64,000 nt of DNA from Gordonibacter massiliensis (ex Traore et al. 2017) (GCA_900170005.1 LT827128.1:2600168-2664167), one strand, 5' to 3'. Counted from the stretch's first letter, positions 52,001 to 60,235 are shown. The notes: generated by a model from the letters alone, not told the origin. Translations and numbers: made by a program.

Positions 52001-53066
52001 TAACCTCAATTTCGCAGCAGCCGTTGCAAAAGAAGGCGACAAATCTGTTGATTCGACGGTGTGGGGCACCGCGGAGGATCCATGGAAGGTACGCCATGGT
52101 TTGCAGTTTCCCGGTGCTGTACCGAATAATAACGCCTCGGGAACCTATCCCCAGTCGGTTTATCAGGGCGATTCCTTTGTGCAGGAGCATGATATAGATA
52201 TGGTTCCGACTGCTATAGCACTTGCAAACAAGTATGACTGGGCTTTCAGGGGATCGTACGACGGGGCTTCTTATTCAATCAAAAACGTGCATAGCCGTTT
52301 CTTGAGTACGCAGGCGGATATTGGAATAAAGGGTTTGAACAGCACTGTTCGCGCTTGGGGGTTGTTCCCTGCGGCTTCGGGGGCGGCGTTCGCGAATATT
52401 TCGATAATCGAGGATGCGAATCCGAACAAACTAAACCTTAATGGGACCAATGGTTTTTCGTTCGGCATGCTTGTTGGGTATGCTGAAGGCTGCACTTTCG
52501 AGAATTGTTCCGTTGATGGCGCAAAAAACACCGTATTTGTAACCTGTCCTAGCAACAATACAATCGTTATTGGGGGTCTTATCGGAAAAGCGGTGAATAC
52601 CACAATCACAGGATGCGAAGTCTCTCGGTTTAGCGTATCGCTCTCGTCGACAAACGGTTCAGCTTGGAGAGTCGACCCGGCTTTGGGAGGCCTTGTCGGC
52701 CATTTGCTTGATAGCAGTATAGAGCGCGAAAACCAGGGTGTGCTTTCCGCTACGGTGTTCGATGTCGAACTGTCTGTTACCACCGAAAGCGCCGAAGGCT
52801 TTTCGCAATACTATGGAGGCGTCGTCGGCCGCGTCGAAGGTAAAGATGCAAACATCAAGAAGAGCTTTGCCGATACCGTGAAGATGACTGGTCCAGCGCG
52901 GGAAGATGTAACGGTGGATACGATGAAAGCGGGATCCTATGTCGGGCGAAACGACCGCAAAGGGAACCCGATAACGGGAAATGGAGACTCGGTAAACATA
53001 TTGCAGCGCTATGGCGATGAAGAGTACACCGAGGTTACGGCTGAGATCGGCTATGAAAATGCGTGA
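49041..53066 (+). CDS. Giant prepilin-like adhesin (type IV pilus tip candidate)
   Basis: This 1341-residue protein starts with a type III-signal prepilin leader: basic MAARTKHNAG and then FTLAELLIVIAIILVLAALA, with Glu at +5 after the predicted Gly10-Phe11 cut. Pilins are normally 120-200 residues. Here about 1290 outer residues follow. Near 806-865 is an InlB-B/Flg_new-like repeat (PTKEGYAFSGWK to KLTAQYVKV). From about 1145 there are four GLUG-like beta-helix repeats (LVGYAEGCTFENC, GGLIGKAVNTTITGC, GGLVGHLLDSSI, GGVVGRVEGKDANI). Such repeats are typical of surface adhesins. AAGGAGGGG lies 14 bases before the ATG; an in-frame ATT at 49032 would be better spaced but unusual. First gene of the pilus locus. 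Confidence 0.85.
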   Translation: MAARTKHNAGFTLAELLIVIAIILVLAALAIPSIITAQNNMRMLELNNAAESIANAAQTQMTAKKVAGTWLSTIEKSGTGADSSECRFQKAQNRPTNNVSEGLREVSEGVFNDTYYMTATEAQAANLITGLSLDDSVRAGNYLIEFTASTANVVSVFYTDGKSGFFGTPGSYDVVGYYSGNTARYQSTRMKNSPMIGYYQGTPSAATNAVALKNPTIWVDEENAELCIENPNLDGRQSWAKESSLSVTIENLEPVEGKSGISFTISGLQGDGLASTGVIESSDPKVSLKLANEDGKVYRLGSRTGADTTGSVFRIDLNALATELETAGDSADDPKTEGNSAKDLMSRFSSNDQLLVNAEVSVPSTSCVPATAKAYVRWPEPLAKLTVLVTNPSYGFLDEAGTKPKGDSYIKGKYVSPTVDLVDSNGEPPKTDIAKTVKEKTEIFSLDVEGSGHKTDKTLVEENIEETRQVYSGKWVRLEDAASQNANMKVTVGSYTPNGSTIDTGLSSLGKVQSGMSTHTYQIYEIWINKQRAGYLDNDVWHWDGDVGRVFANSGCVDQLVGGNSTADIKTLTIDTRKLNETDKGVIPLNDDGGYDIYIRTTPKTAEVKAYFEKQAVSLAQYLSWNSGVGTTGSRGVNRGAPVRKPFENEFGASSTVALWNMSTMSGTMDNLPEAKDLRVYYTATPAIAWGNMKFGKDDYSPYTTLPSAVLWFFPKNTSYSWNSPGTPDAYVRDFQSGDDDNPQTFKLRQPKEGADFEIPYGSSTPNFLSEGSDQLFYRAIEYYGEDGERINWQYVPYTVQDNANYATVPSGPTKEGYAFSGWKVASASTSPIDENLVIPAGALIGTYDNKLVHGAVKLTAQYVKVGVGFAYVEFGAKGNLVGWAGYISNYQEKFESHLAPDDVEVASFGYYVVAPQGMKPSAESEDYRERSLVKQYEAVNVISDGTLYDLYRIGGYVSIPTGYGEMRSSTKTIMYVCGSEKARYTFNLNFAAAVAKEGDKSVDSTVWGTAEDPWKVRHGLQFPGAVPNNNASGTYPQSVYQGDSFVQEHDIDMVPTAIALANKYDWAFRGSYDGASYSIKNVHSRFLSTQADIGIKGLNSTVRAWGLFPAASGAAFANISIIEDANPNKLNLNGTNGFSFGMLVGYAEGCTFENCSVDGAKNTVFVTCPSNNTIVIGGLIGKAVNTTITGCEVSRFSVSLSSTNGSAWRVDPALGGLVGHLLDSSIERENQGVLSATVFDVELSVTTESAEGFSQYYGGVVGRVEGKDANIKKSFADTVKMTGPAREDVTVDTMKAGSYVGRNDRKGNPITGNGDSVNILQRYGDEEYTEVTAEIGYENA

Positions 53067-53089
53067 GCCGGTCTTAAAAAAAAAACAGA

Positions 53090-53704
53090 GTGGGCGCGAG
53101 GCTTCAACGGACAACAGTCAAGCTTCGCGACATCTCCGGTGCCTCCATCGTCATCGCGCTGGTGTTCTTCCTCATTTGCGCCGTCATTGGGTCGGTGGTG
53201 GTTACGGCGGCTTCGGTGCAGGCTAAGGCGGTGGTCACTCATCAGGAGTTGCAGCAGGACGAGTTCACCGTGAGCTCGGCGGCGCAGCTCGTGGGGAGCG
53301 ACTTAGCCTCGGCTCGCTTGAGTGTGAGCTACACGAACAATACGGCAAAGCTTACCGTCAAAAAAGGGCAACCTTTCGCGACGGAGTTTTGGGGAGCGCA
53401 CGGCGACGCTATTCTTGCAATACGCAACGACGAAAAGACATCGTCCCTGACCTATGACGATCTTTCTATATCTGCGAACAACAGCGATGGCTCATACTCC
53501 TTCGGCATCGTTCGCGGCTCTGTGACCGTGGACCAAGACCTCAACATCACCGTCGCGTTGTCGCTCAGGCCTGATGCGACCAAGGCCTCGTCGTATAACC
53601 TGACCGTGCTAGTGCAGTGCATCCCCACGTACGACGTGCAGGGAAAGCTGACCCAGTTCGAGTACGAGCAGCCGGTCATCAAAAAGACAGGGGCCGGCGC
53701 ATGA
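53090..53704 (+). CDS. Membrane-anchored minor pilus component with an uncertain start
   Basis: This 204-residue protein has one N-terminal hydrophobic helix (GASIVIALVFFLICAVIGSVVVTAAS) with basic residues before it and a hydrophilic, strand-rich outer part. It lacks the clear Gly/Glu+5 prepilin signature of its neighbours and resembles PilX/TadE-type minor components. The GTG at 53090 has no ribosome binding site. An ATG at 53059, overlapping the previous stop by eight bases, would fit translational coupling but is out of frame. Between them lies a run of ten A (53076-53085); loss of one A would join that ATG to this frame. The stop overlaps the next start as ATGA. Confidence 0.75.
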   Translation: MGARLQRTTVKLRDISGASIVIALVFFLICAVIGSVVVTAASVQAKAVVTHQELQQDEFTVSSAAQLVGSDLASARLSVSYTNNTAKLTVKKGQPFATEFWGAHGDAILAIRNDEKTSSLTYDDLSISANNSDGSYSFGIVRGSVTVDQDLNITVALSLRPDATKASSYNLTVLVQCIPTYDVQGKLTQFEYEQPVIKKTGAGA

Positions 53705-54042
53705 TGGGCCTCCGCGACGCTCTGAAAAGAAAATGGCGCAGCCAAGAGGGCGACACGCTTGTTGAATCGCTTGCGGCCCTTCTCATTGCCGCGCTGGGTG
53801 CCGCAGCTTTGGCGACGATGGTCGTGGTGGCTTCCAATGCGTCCATAGCCAGCAATAACGCCCTCCAGGCATCTTATGCCGCCGAAAGCAACATGCCTGC
53901 CAGCGGAACCGGAAATGCCACCATAAAGTGCGGCTCGGGGGCGAGCGCGCCTTCGGCTACCGTATACATCACTGTTTATCGGTCTTCGAGCGATCCCGCG
54001 TTCGTGCGCTACGAACCGGCGAAAACAACAGGATTGGAATAG
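53701..54042 (+). CDS. Minor prepilin (PilV/PilI-like)
   Basis: This 113-residue protein has a prepilin N-terminus: basic MMGLRDALKRKWRSQEG, then DTLVESLAALLIAALGAAAL with Glu at +5 after Gly. The outer domain is small (about 60 residues) and contains one Cys and many Ser and Ala. It overlaps the previous gene by four bases and touches the next. It is probably a minor pilin that primes assembly. The first residue after the cut would be Asp, which is less common than Phe or Met. Confidence 0.8.
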   Translation: MMGLRDALKRKWRSQEGDTLVESLAALLIAALGAAALATMVVVASNASIASNNALQASYAAESNMPASGTGNATIKCGSGASAPSATVYITVYRSSSDPAFVRYEPAKTTGLE

Positions 54043-54660
54043 ATGATCGCCCCGCTAAAACATACTCCCGCAGGCGCTTCCGTCGATGAATCCACCACGC
54101 CTGGTCGCGTGGGCTTGGCGGCATCGCAACGGGCGTCTCTGTTTGACGCCCTGCGCGCGCGTTTGCGCGACACGCGTGGGTTCATGTTGGCCGAGCAGCT
54201 GGTCAGCGTCATCTTCATCGGGCTGTTGTGCGTGGTCGTGTCCGCGGGAATCGGCGCGGCCATGAGCGCCTACGCGAACATCACCATGAAAACGCGCGCC
54301 GATACGATGCTGACGCAAGCCGTGGAGCTCGTGTCTGACGAGCTGACCTATGCGCGCGATGTAGAAGACGACGGTGGCACCTGGCCGGATAACCCCCTCT
54401 ATTTCACCAGCGCCACGTATCATGCGACGGCGGCTTTGCAGACGCATGCGAACGGCATTTGGCTCAATGCCGCGCCGGCTGGACAGGCTTGTCTGTCTGC
54501 AGCGCAAAACGGCCTCACGCCTGAACTCGAGAGCCTCGAATATCATGAGGAAGCCACTGCCAACGCGCCGGCTAACTCTTGGACCTTCCATATAACCATA
54601 AGCTCAGGCGATACCGTGCTCGCTGAAACCACGATGACCGTGAAAAGGATAGGATCGTAA
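54043..54660 (+). CDS. Minor prepilin (PilW/PilJ-like)
   Basis: This 205-residue protein has a long leader of 46 residues, then the prepilin site DTRG before FMLAEQLVSVIFIGLLCVVV, with Glu at +5. The outer part is about 140 residues, with a central aromatic-rich stretch (TWPDNPLYFTSATYHATA) and strand-rich C-terminus ending TVKRIGS. The ATG begins one base after the preceding stop and the gene ends one base before pilB, so all are one operon. Confidence 0.82.
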   Translation: MIAPLKHTPAGASVDESTTPGRVGLAASQRASLFDALRARLRDTRGFMLAEQLVSVIFIGLLCVVVSAGIGAAMSAYANITMKTRADTMLTQAVELVSDELTYARDVEDDGGTWPDNPLYFTSATYHATAALQTHANGIWLNAAPAGQACLSAAQNGLTPELESLEYHEEATANAPANSWTFHITISSGDTVLAETTMTVKRIGS

Positions 54661-56361
54661 ATGGCATACAAGCGCTTGGGAGACGTGCTGACCGATGCGG
54701 GGCTCATCACCGATGAGCAGCTGGGGCATGCGCTCGCGCAACAGAAGGAATCGAAGCGGCGCCTCGGCGACGAGCTCATTGCCGAGGGCGTCATCACGGA
54801 AGCCGAGCTCATCGAGGCATTGCAGATGCAGCTGGGCATCGAGTTCGTCGACCTCTCGCAGATCGACCTCGACCCCGAGATGAGCCGCGTCGTCTCGAAG
54901 AACGTGGCGCGCCAGTACAACGTCGTGCCGGTGCGCACCACGCCCGAAGACGTGTACCTGGCCATGAGCGACCCGCTCAACTTCATGGCCATCGAAGCGG
55001 TGAAGAACGCCACGCGCAAGCGCGTCGTTCCCATGGTGGCCACGAGCGATTCGGTCATGCGCGCCATCATGACGCTCTACGGCAACGAGGGTGCCGCCCG
55101 CGCCATCGAGGAGATGAAGCGCGACGCCCGCGCCGCCGGAACCGACGATGCGGGGTCGTTCCAAACGTCCACGCTGGGCGACGACGCCGACGCGCAATCC
55201 GCTCCCACGGTGCGCCTGGTGAACAGCATCATCGAGCGCGCCGCCACCGAGCGCGCCAGCGACATCCACCTGGAGCCGCGCGAGCTGGACCTGCATGTGC
55301 GTATGCGCATCGACGGCGTGCTGCGCACCATCCTCACCGTGCCGAAAGAGCTGCAGGCGTCCGTTATCTCGCGTCTGAAGATCATGGGCGGCATGAACAC
55401 GTCCGAGCGCCGCGTGCCGCAGGATGGCCGCGCGAACATCCGCCTGAAGAAACAGGACATCGACCTGCGCATCAACACGCTGCCCACCATCCACGGCGAG
55501 ACGGTGGTCATCCGCCTGCTCGACAAGAACGAGTCGCTGTTTGACCCCAAGGGCATCGGTCTTGCGGGCGGCAACTTGGAGAAGTACAACCGCCTTATCC
55601 ACGCGAACAACGGCATGGTGCTCATCGTGGGCCCCACCGGGTCGGGCAAAAGCTCCACCATGTACACCATGATCCGCGAGCTGAACAACGACTCGGTGAA
55701 CCTCGTCACGCTGGAAGACCCCGTGGAGTACAACATCGACGGCGCGAACCAGGTGCAGATCAACGAGAAGACGGGCATGACGTTCGCCAGCGGCCTGCGC
55801 GCCATCCTGCGCCAAGACCCCGATATCGTGGCCGTGGGCGAGATCCGCGACGGCGAGACGGCCGAGATAGCCATGCGTGCCGCCATCACCGGGCACTTGG
55901 TGCTCTCGACCGTGCACACGTTCGACGCGGCTTCCACCATCGACCGCCTTATCGACATCGGTGTGGAGCCCTACCTCATTGCCAGCGGCGTGCGCGGCAT
56001 CATCTCGCAGCGTCTCGTGCGCCTGGTGTGCCCGCACTGCCGCGAGGAGTACGCGCCGGACCCGGAGGAGTTCGAGGCGCTCGGCATGGCGTACGATCCG
56101 AACGCGAAGTTCTACCGCGGCGAAGGCTGCCCCATGTGCTTCGGCACCGGTTACCGCGGCCGCACGGGCGTGTTCGAGATCCTGGTGCTCGACCGCGCGC
56201 TGCGCGCCCGCATCACGGGCGGCGCCACGCGCGAGGAGCTGCAAACCGCCATCGAGCAATCGGGGTCGTACCACACGATGGGCGACAGCTGTCGCGAACT
56301 CGTGCTGCACGGCGTGACCACCGTCGAGGAGGCCCGCAAGACCATTACGGCGCTGGAATAG
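54661..56361 (+). CDS. pilB: Type IV pilus extension ATPase PilB with a c-di-GMP-binding-type N-terminus
   Basis: This 566-residue ATPase powers pilin assembly at the membrane. Residues 5-28 (RLGDVLTDAGLITDEQL onward) and 34-57 (RLGDELIAEGVITEAEL onward) are a tandem RLGxxLxxxGxIxxxxLxxAL repeat, the MshEN signature that binds c-di-GMP in MshE-type ATPases. The core has Walker A GPTGSGKSS near 323-331, the Asp box TLEDPVEY, Walker B AILRQDPDIVAVGEIRD, and HTFDAAS. A tetra-cysteine zinc motif (CPHC and CPMC) lies near 455-490. It is followed by pilT and pilC. Confidence 0.95.
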   Translation: MAYKRLGDVLTDAGLITDEQLGHALAQQKESKRRLGDELIAEGVITEAELIEALQMQLGIEFVDLSQIDLDPEMSRVVSKNVARQYNVVPVRTTPEDVYLAMSDPLNFMAIEAVKNATRKRVVPMVATSDSVMRAIMTLYGNEGAARAIEEMKRDARAAGTDDAGSFQTSTLGDDADAQSAPTVRLVNSIIERAATERASDIHLEPRELDLHVRMRIDGVLRTILTVPKELQASVISRLKIMGGMNTSERRVPQDGRANIRLKKQDIDLRINTLPTIHGETVVIRLLDKNESLFDPKGIGLAGGNLEKYNRLIHANNGMVLIVGPTGSGKSSTMYTMIRELNNDSVNLVTLEDPVEYNIDGANQVQINEKTGMTFASGLRAILRQDPDIVAVGEIRDGETAEIAMRAAITGHLVLSTVHTFDAASTIDRLIDIGVEPYLIASGVRGIISQRLVRLVCPHCREEYAPDPEEFEALGMAYDPNAKFYRGEGCPMCFGTGYRGRTGVFEILVLDRALRARITGGATREELQTAIEQSGSYHTMGDSCRELVLHGVTTVEEARKTITALE

Positions 56362-56374
56362 GAAGGGCGCAGCC

Positions 56375-57430
56375 ATGAACATCGAACAACTCATCTCCCA
56401 TGCGCACGATGCGAACGCCTCCGACGTGCACCTGGTGTGCGGCTTGCCGGTGAAGTTCCGCGTGAACGGGCATTTGATGAATGCGGGCATCGACGGCGAC
56501 GCGCCGCTCACGCACGAGGCGTGCGAGCATTTGGCGCGCGATCTGGCCGGCCAGGATTACGCCTGCATCGAGCGCAGCGGCGAGCTCGACCGCGCCGACA
56601 CCATCGCCGGCGTGCGCGTGCGCGTCAACCTGTTCCGTCAGCAGGGCCACGTGAGCGCCGCCCTGCGCCTGCTGTCCGACGTCATCCCGCCGCTCGAGTC
56701 GCTCGGCCTGCCCCCCGCCGTCATGGACTTCCCGAAGATCCAGCGCGGCATCGTGGTGGTGACGGGCGAAACGGGCAGCGGCAAATCGACTACGCTCGCC
56801 GCGCTCATCGACACCATCAACCACACGCGCGCCGAGAACATCATCACTATGGAAGACCCCATCGAGTACATCTACACGCCGGATCGCTCCATCATCTCAC
56901 AACGCGAGATAGGCCAGGACACGGAAAGCTACCACAACGCTCTGCGCGCCGTGCTGCGCGAAGACCCCGACATCATCCTCATCGGCGAGATGCGCGACCT
57001 CGACACCATCCAGACGGCGCTCACCGCTGCCGAGACGGGGCACTTCGTGCTGGCCACGCTGCACACGAAGAGCGCCGCCGACTCCATCGACCGCATGGTG
57101 GACGTGTTTCCCGAGGGGCTGCAACGCCAGATCCGCATGCAGATATCCACCACGCTGGTGGCGGTGCTGTCCCAGCAGCTGCTGCCCAGCCGCGACGGCC
57201 AGGGCCGCGCGCTGGCGTGCGAGCTCATGATGGTGACGCCCGCCATACGCAACCTCATCCGCGAAGGGAAGACGCCGCAGATCCAAAGCTCGCTGGCCAC
57301 GTCGGCCGCCGCGGGCAGCGTCACCATGGACAACGCGCTGCTGAACCTGTACCGCAACCGCGCCATCGACGCGCAAACGGCGCTCGAGGCGGCCCACGAC
57401 CTCGACTACGTGAGAAAGAACGTTCGCTAA
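56375..57430 (+). CDS. pilT: Type IV pilus retraction ATPase PilT
   Basis: This 351-residue ATPase depolymerises pili. It has Walker A GETGSGKST near 130-138, the Asp box MEDPIEYI, Walker B LREDPDIILIGEMRD and ATLHTKSA, followed by the conserved C-terminal AIRNLIREGKTPQI region equivalent to the AIRNLIRE motif that is essential for retraction. It lacks the long N-domain and zinc motif of PilB. Its stop shares a base with the pilC start. The presence of PilT implies retractile pili and possibly twitching. Confidence 0.95.
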   Translation: MNIEQLISHAHDANASDVHLVCGLPVKFRVNGHLMNAGIDGDAPLTHEACEHLARDLAGQDYACIERSGELDRADTIAGVRVRVNLFRQQGHVSAALRLLSDVIPPLESLGLPPAVMDFPKIQRGIVVVTGETGSGKSTTLAALIDTINHTRAENIITMEDPIEYIYTPDRSIISQREIGQDTESYHNALRAVLREDPDIILIGEMRDLDTIQTALTAAETGHFVLATLHTKSAADSIDRMVDVFPEGLQRQIRMQISTTLVAVLSQQLLPSRDGQGRALACELMMVTPAIRNLIREGKTPQIQSSLATSAAAGSVTMDNALLNLYRNRAIDAQTALEAAHDLDYVRKNVR

Positions 57431-58638
57431 TGCCCACTTTCACCTACACCGGACTGTCCGACGCGGGCGAGAAGATCACCGGCGTCGTGGAGGCCTACGA
57501 CGAGATCGAGGCCATGGAACAGGCGCGCGACCTGTGCCGCATCGTGCAGAGCGTCAAGGAGGTGCGCGAGAGCAAGAACCTGCTCAACATGAACATAACG
57601 AAGCCGCGCGCCAAGCCGAAGCAGCTCGCTATCATGTGCTCGCAGTTCGCCATCATCTTGCAGGCGGGGCTCTCCATCGCCCGCGCCGTGTCGCTGGTGG
57701 CCGACCAAGCCACCGACAAGTACCTGCACCAGATACTGGCCGAGGTCGCCACCGACGTGGCGAGCGGGCACGGGTTGGCCGACAGCTTCGAGAACAAGGG
57801 CCCCGAGCTGCCGCGCGTGTTCGTGGAAACCGTGCGCGCCGGCGAGGAGAGCGGGCATCTGCCCGAGAGCTTCATGCGCCTGCACAAGTACTACGACAAG
57901 CGCGCGAAGGTGGGCGCGAAGGTGGCCAGCGCGCTCACGTACCCCATTTTCGTGCTGATCATCGCCGTCGTGGTGGTGGCCGTGATGATGGTCATGGTCA
58001 TACCCGCCATCGCGGGCATGGTGTCGTCGCTGGGCACCGACATGCCGGGCATCACTCAATTTTTGATTGACGCTTCCAATTGGGTTTCGGCGAACTGGCT
58101 CATCTTGTTGGTGGTGCTGGTGCTTATCGCGGTGGGTGCGCGGCTGTACAGCAAAACCGAAGCGGGCAAGACGATGCTCGCCAAGATGAAGCTGAAGATT
58201 CCGGTGCTGGGCGTGGTGGGCGAGTACTCCGGTGCCTCCCAGTTCGCGAACACCATGTCCACGCTCATCGCGGCCGGCCTGCCCATGACGCGCGCCGTGG
58301 CGGTCACGGGGCGCGTCATGGGCAACTACATGTTATCGCGCGAGGTGGGACGCATGGAATCGGGTTTGGAGGAAGGCCGTACGCTGGGCGAGTGCATGGA
58401 GCAGTGCCGGTACTTCCCGCGCACGCTCGTGGAGATGTGCGCCGTGGGCGAACAGACTGGCGAGCTGGAGGCCACGCTGGACACCATGGGCGAGTTCTAC
58501 GACAGCGAGACGCAGCGCGTGACCGACCGCGCCCTGTCGCTCATGGAACCCACGCTGCTGGTGCTCATGGCGCTGTTTGCGGGGTTCATCGTCATAGCGC
58601 TTTATCTGCCGTTGTTCACTATGTATGCGAACATGTAG
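57430..58638 (+). CDS. pilC: Type IV pilus inner-membrane platform protein PilC
   Basis: This 402-residue protein has two homologous GspF domains, each with about two membrane helices: the first from LAIMCSQFAIILQAGLSIARAV to SALTYPIFVLIIAVVVV, the second from SGASQFANTMSTLIAAGLPM to LLVLMALFAGFIVIALYLPLF. The QFAxxLxAGxxxxxA motif is present in both halves. It links PilB and PilT to the pilus base. The ATG overlaps the pilT stop by one base. Confidence 0.95.
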   Translation: MPTFTYTGLSDAGEKITGVVEAYDEIEAMEQARDLCRIVQSVKEVRESKNLLNMNITKPRAKPKQLAIMCSQFAIILQAGLSIARAVSLVADQATDKYLHQILAEVATDVASGHGLADSFENKGPELPRVFVETVRAGEESGHLPESFMRLHKYYDKRAKVGAKVASALTYPIFVLIIAVVVVAVMMVMVIPAIAGMVSSLGTDMPGITQFLIDASNWVSANWLILLVVLVLIAVGARLYSKTEAGKTMLAKMKLKIPVLGVVGEYSGASQFANTMSTLIAAGLPMTRAVAVTGRVMGNYMLSREVGRMESGLEEGRTLGECMEQCRYFPRTLVEMCAVGEQTGELEATLDTMGEFYDSETQRVTDRALSLMEPTLLVLMALFAGFIVIALYLPLFTMYANM

Positions 58639-58644
58639 GCGGTT

Positions 58645-58677
58645 ATGATACCGGGGCTGTGTTAAATGGTGTATCAT
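58645..58677 (+). promoter_or_regulatory. Inverted repeat between pilC and pilA
   Basis: ATGATAC and GTATCAT arms with a 19-base loop. The right arm contains TATCAT, a possible -10. It may separate pilA expression from the upstream genes, as a terminator or as a regulator site. Confidence 0.35.
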
Positions 58678-58745
58678 CGTGCACACTGTGAAGGGGTCCG
58701 AGTTTCGATGGCGCGAGGCTGTCGGAGAAAGAAAGGAAAGCAATC

Positions 58746-59177
58746 GTGAAGGAAATGATCAAGAGGGTGAGAGAGGAAAAGGGCGGCTTCACGCTGGCCG
58801 AACTGCTGATCGTCGTGGCGATCATCCTCGTGCTGGTGGCCGTGGCTGTTCCGGTGTTTACGGGTGCAATGGATAGCGCGAATATGGCTGTGGGACGTTC
58901 TGCGGCGCATTCTATCCAATCGGAAGCGACTTCGGCATATCTGACTGATTCGTCTATTACCGACAAAACGGTGGCCGTTGATTTCTATGCACAAGTTGAT
59001 AAAAATGGTAATGTAACCAATTTCGGTAAAACCGTGATCAGTAACGCAACAGATGTGACCGGCGGATTGTCGGATGACGAGGCGAAGGAGCTTGGTGCCA
59101 AAATCGCGGCAAACGCAGCCGGTGAACCCATTAAAGTCACCATTACTGGGCACAATGTTTCTGGTGTTACTTCTTAA
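58746..59177 (+). CDS. pilA: Major type IV pilin PilA
   Basis: This 143-residue protein has a short leader MKEMIKRVREEKGG and mature N-terminus FTLAELLIVVAIILVLVAVAVPVF with Glu at +5. The mature pilin has about 129 residues, normal size, with no Cys, so no disulfide loop at the D-region. AAGGA lies eight bases before the GTG. Its N-terminal helix is almost identical to that of the giant prepilin, which suggests both enter the same fibre. It is followed directly by the prepilin peptidase. Confidence 0.92.
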   Translation: MKEMIKRVREEKGGFTLAELLIVVAIILVLVAVAVPVFTGAMDSANMAVGRSAAHSIQSEATSAYLTDSSITDKTVAVDFYAQVDKNGNVTNFGKTVISNATDVTGGLSDDEAKELGAKIAANAAGEPIKVTITGHNVSGVTS

Positions 59178-60164
59178 TTGTCCCTCCCGCTCAACATCTT
59201 CACCACCACGCAAGCGGCGATCCTCATCGGGATCGCCGCTTTGCTCGGTGCGGTCATGGGTAGCTTCATCAACTGCTTGGCATGGCGCGTCGCCAATGGC
59301 GAGAGCGTGCTCAAAGGCCGCAGCCATTGCACGAGCTGCGGTCACGCGCTTGGGGTGCTCGATCTCGTTCCCATCGTGTCGTGGCTTGCATTGCGCGGGC
59401 GCTGCCGGCATTGCGGGCAGCGTGTCAGCCCGCGCTACGTGGTGGTCGAGGTGCTCATGGCCTTGCTGTTCGTCGCGCTGCTCGTCGTGTACGGCGCGGG
59501 CGTACCTTGGCTGGCTTATGCGGCGCTCGCCTGCATCCTTATGGGGGCGGCGCTCGTCGACCTGGACACGTTCACCATCCCCAACGGTTTCGTGGTGGCG
59601 GCGATCGTCGTTTGGCTGCTCATGATGGCCGCGTCGGCCGCAGGGGCCGTGGCTTGGCCCCTGGTGCCCGAAGGCGCGCGCGTCGCCTCGTCTTCTGCGG
59701 CCGTCGACGTGCTCATGGCTGGCGGGACCCCCGAGGAAGCCGTGTCGATGTTCGGCGTGGGAAGCATGTTCGTTCCGCTGGTGGGCGCGGGTTGGCTGGC
59801 CGGCCTGCTCGACGGGCTCGCCGGGGCGGTGCTGGTGGGCGGCGGCATCCTGTTGTTCTCGCTCGCGTTCGACGCGGTCACGGGCAAAACGTCGCTCGGC
59901 GGCGACGTGAAGCTGCTGTTCGCCGTCGGGCTGTTCCTCGGCGTAGCTATGTCGCTGCTGAACCTGCTGGTGGCCTGCGTGCTGGGTCTGGTGTTCGCCG
60001 CAGTTCGCCTGCGCTCGCCGCAGGGAGGTGCGGAGGTGCAAGACGCGGGCGATGGTTCGCCCAGCGCCAAGGCTTTCCCTTTCGGGCCGGCCATCGCCGC
60101 GGCCGCCATGCTCACGGTGCTCGGCGGCCCCTTCGTCCTCACCTGGTACGTCGGACTGTTCTAG
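59178..60164 (+). CDS. pilD: Prepilin peptidase PilD
   Basis: This 328-residue membrane protease cuts and methylates prepilins. It has the N-terminal GSFINCLAWRVANGESV and two CxxC pairs (CTSC and CRHC, with PIVSWLALRGRC between), which is the methyltransferase-containing form. The two catalytic aspartates are in ALVDLDTFTIPN and GGDVKLLFAVG. A hydrophilic insert of about 45 residues lies between them (EGARVASSSAAVDVL onward). The TTG start follows the pilA stop without a gap and no ribosome binding site is visible. Confidence 0.93.
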   Translation: MSLPLNIFTTTQAAILIGIAALLGAVMGSFINCLAWRVANGESVLKGRSHCTSCGHALGVLDLVPIVSWLALRGRCRHCGQRVSPRYVVVEVLMALLFVALLVVYGAGVPWLAYAALACILMGAALVDLDTFTIPNGFVVAAIVVWLLMMAASAAGAVAWPLVPEGARVASSSAAVDVLMAGGTPEEAVSMFGVGSMFVPLVGAGWLAGLLDGLAGAVLVGGGILLFSLAFDAVTGKTSLGGDVKLLFAVGLFLGVAMSLLNLLVACVLGLVFAAVRLRSPQGGAEVQDAGDGSPSAKAFPFGPAIAAAAMLTVLGGPFVLTWYVGLF

Positions 60165-60191
60165 CGTCGGCTCTGTCGTCTCCCTCCCCCT

Positions 60192-60235
60192 GTCATCCTG
60201 AGCGTAGGCGGCGCAGCCGCCGGAGTCGAAGGATC
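60192..60235. repeat. Dispersed repeat family A, half unit
   Basis: GTCATCCTGAGCGTAGGCGG, then a GCGGCGCAGCCGCC hairpin and GTCGAAGGATC. It splits the pilus locus between pilD and pilM; the rest of the 219-base gap shows no gene or convincing promoter. Confidence 0.8.

Noticed and set aside
58639-58745. A c-di-GMP riboswitch before pilA
   Set aside because: The 107-base leader shows no GEMM-type conserved core or tetraloop arrangement; only a simple inverted repeat is present.
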